From NCBI GenBank assembly GCA_023386395.1, contig JAEWJV010000661.1, positions 1-5,737 of the forward strand: a DNA stretch of 5,737 bases, written 5' to 3'. The notes below the pieces were generated by a model. That model was not told where the DNA came from. It did no database searches and worked only from the letters and a program-made list of their open reading frames with translations. Each line of letters begins with the position of its first letter. Positions within the stretch are counted from its first letter, which is position 1. A program made the position numbers and the translations under genes. This stretch comes from Bacteroidota bacterium. GTDB taxonomy: Bacteria; Bacteroidota; Bacteroidia; Chitinophagales; Chitinophagaceae. Below, in pieces: positions 5,562 to 5,737 of this stretch.

Positions 5562-5737
5562 TTATCGCAGCTCGCTTGCATTTACACGGGTGGGTGTATC
5601 TTTTCCAGAAATGATGGAAACAGAACTGGCAGCAATTGCCTTAATTATTTCTGTCATATTAACCAGGTCGAGTGTTCCAATTTCATCTTTCTGAGTATGA
5701 TAATATTTTTCAGAATCCATTTTTGATGTGGAAATAG
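5562..5737 (-). CDS. M28-family zinc peptidase, C-terminal fragment (5' part outside the window)
   Basis: The minus strand is open from the window edge to TAA at 5564-5562, giving 57 residues. The segment KMDSEKYYHTQKDEIGTLDL carries YYHTxxDE, which in M28 aminopeptidases contains the last zinc-binding His and ends the active-site region. NMTEIIKAIAASSVSII, the terminal helix usual for the family, follows, and then a short polar tail. M28 enzymes are binuclear zinc aminopeptidases or carboxypeptidases, in Bacteroidota usually exported. The signal peptide and the other metal ligands lie outside the window. It is co-oriented with YceI, but 231 bp and a separate promoter lie between them, so co-regulation is not shown. 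The family call rests on a short segment. Confidence 0.78.
   Translation of the reverse strand, partial: ISTSKMDSEKYYHTQKDEIGTLDLVNMTEIIKAIAASSVSIISGKDTPTRVNASELR

Noticed and set aside
5506..5694. A 62-codon plus-strand ORF near the right edge
   Set aside because: Most of it is antisense to the M28 peptidase C-terminus, which has the conserved YYHTxxDE motif on the minus strand.
1..5737. CRISPR array, tRNA/rRNA genes, insertion sequences, attachment sites
   Set aside because: No regularly spaced repeats, no tRNA-like cloverleaf, no transposase or integrase motifs and no flanking inverted repeats with target duplications were seen.

Overview
The window looks like chromosomal DNA of a Bacteroidota bacterium, probably of the Chitinophagia/Sphingobacteriia type. 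The evidence is AT-rich intergenic sequence, starts mostly without a Shine-Dalgarno sequence, a TAnnTTTG-type -7 promoter element, a YceI-family lipoprotein and an M28 peptidase tail. The assignment rests on style and protein resemblance only. Every gene I accept is on the minus strand, so transcription runs right to left.

Left part (1-3069): three minus-strand genes form a likely defence or stress-signalling module. In transcription order they are a patatin-like lipase (3069-1915), a SLOG-type Rossmann protein with a GGD glycine motif (1771-1217), and a protein with an N-terminal deoxyribosyltransferase/deoxyribohydrolase-like (DRHyd) domain followed by a TPR-S/DUF4071 'TRAFs-binding' scaffold (996 to beyond the left edge, so its C-terminus is missing). 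Such domains have been predicted by comparative genomics to work in NAD- or nucleotide-derived messenger immunity. The natural model is that DRHyd makes or edits a nucleotide signal, TPR-S and/or SLOG sense it, and the patatin damages membranes. No CD-NTase, TIR or CRISPR component is visible. A strong imperfect hairpin (1023-1055) lies just upstream of the DRHyd-TPR-S start.

Middle part (3070-4511): an AT-rich, gene-poor stretch. It holds a roughly 450-bp region with only weak small ORFs, a two-TM membrane protein of unknown function (4027-3524), and a small lipoprotein gene broken by two same-direction frameshifts (4511-4127).

Right part (4512-5737): a rho-independent terminator closes a YceI-family lipoprotein gene (5330-4650). 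Its upstream region has a good Bacteroidota -7 element and three copies of a 12-bp operator-like palindrome, ATGTTTATACAT. The 3' end of an M28-family zinc peptidase gene enters from the right edge (5737-5562). These are probably housekeeping envelope genes unrelated to the left module.
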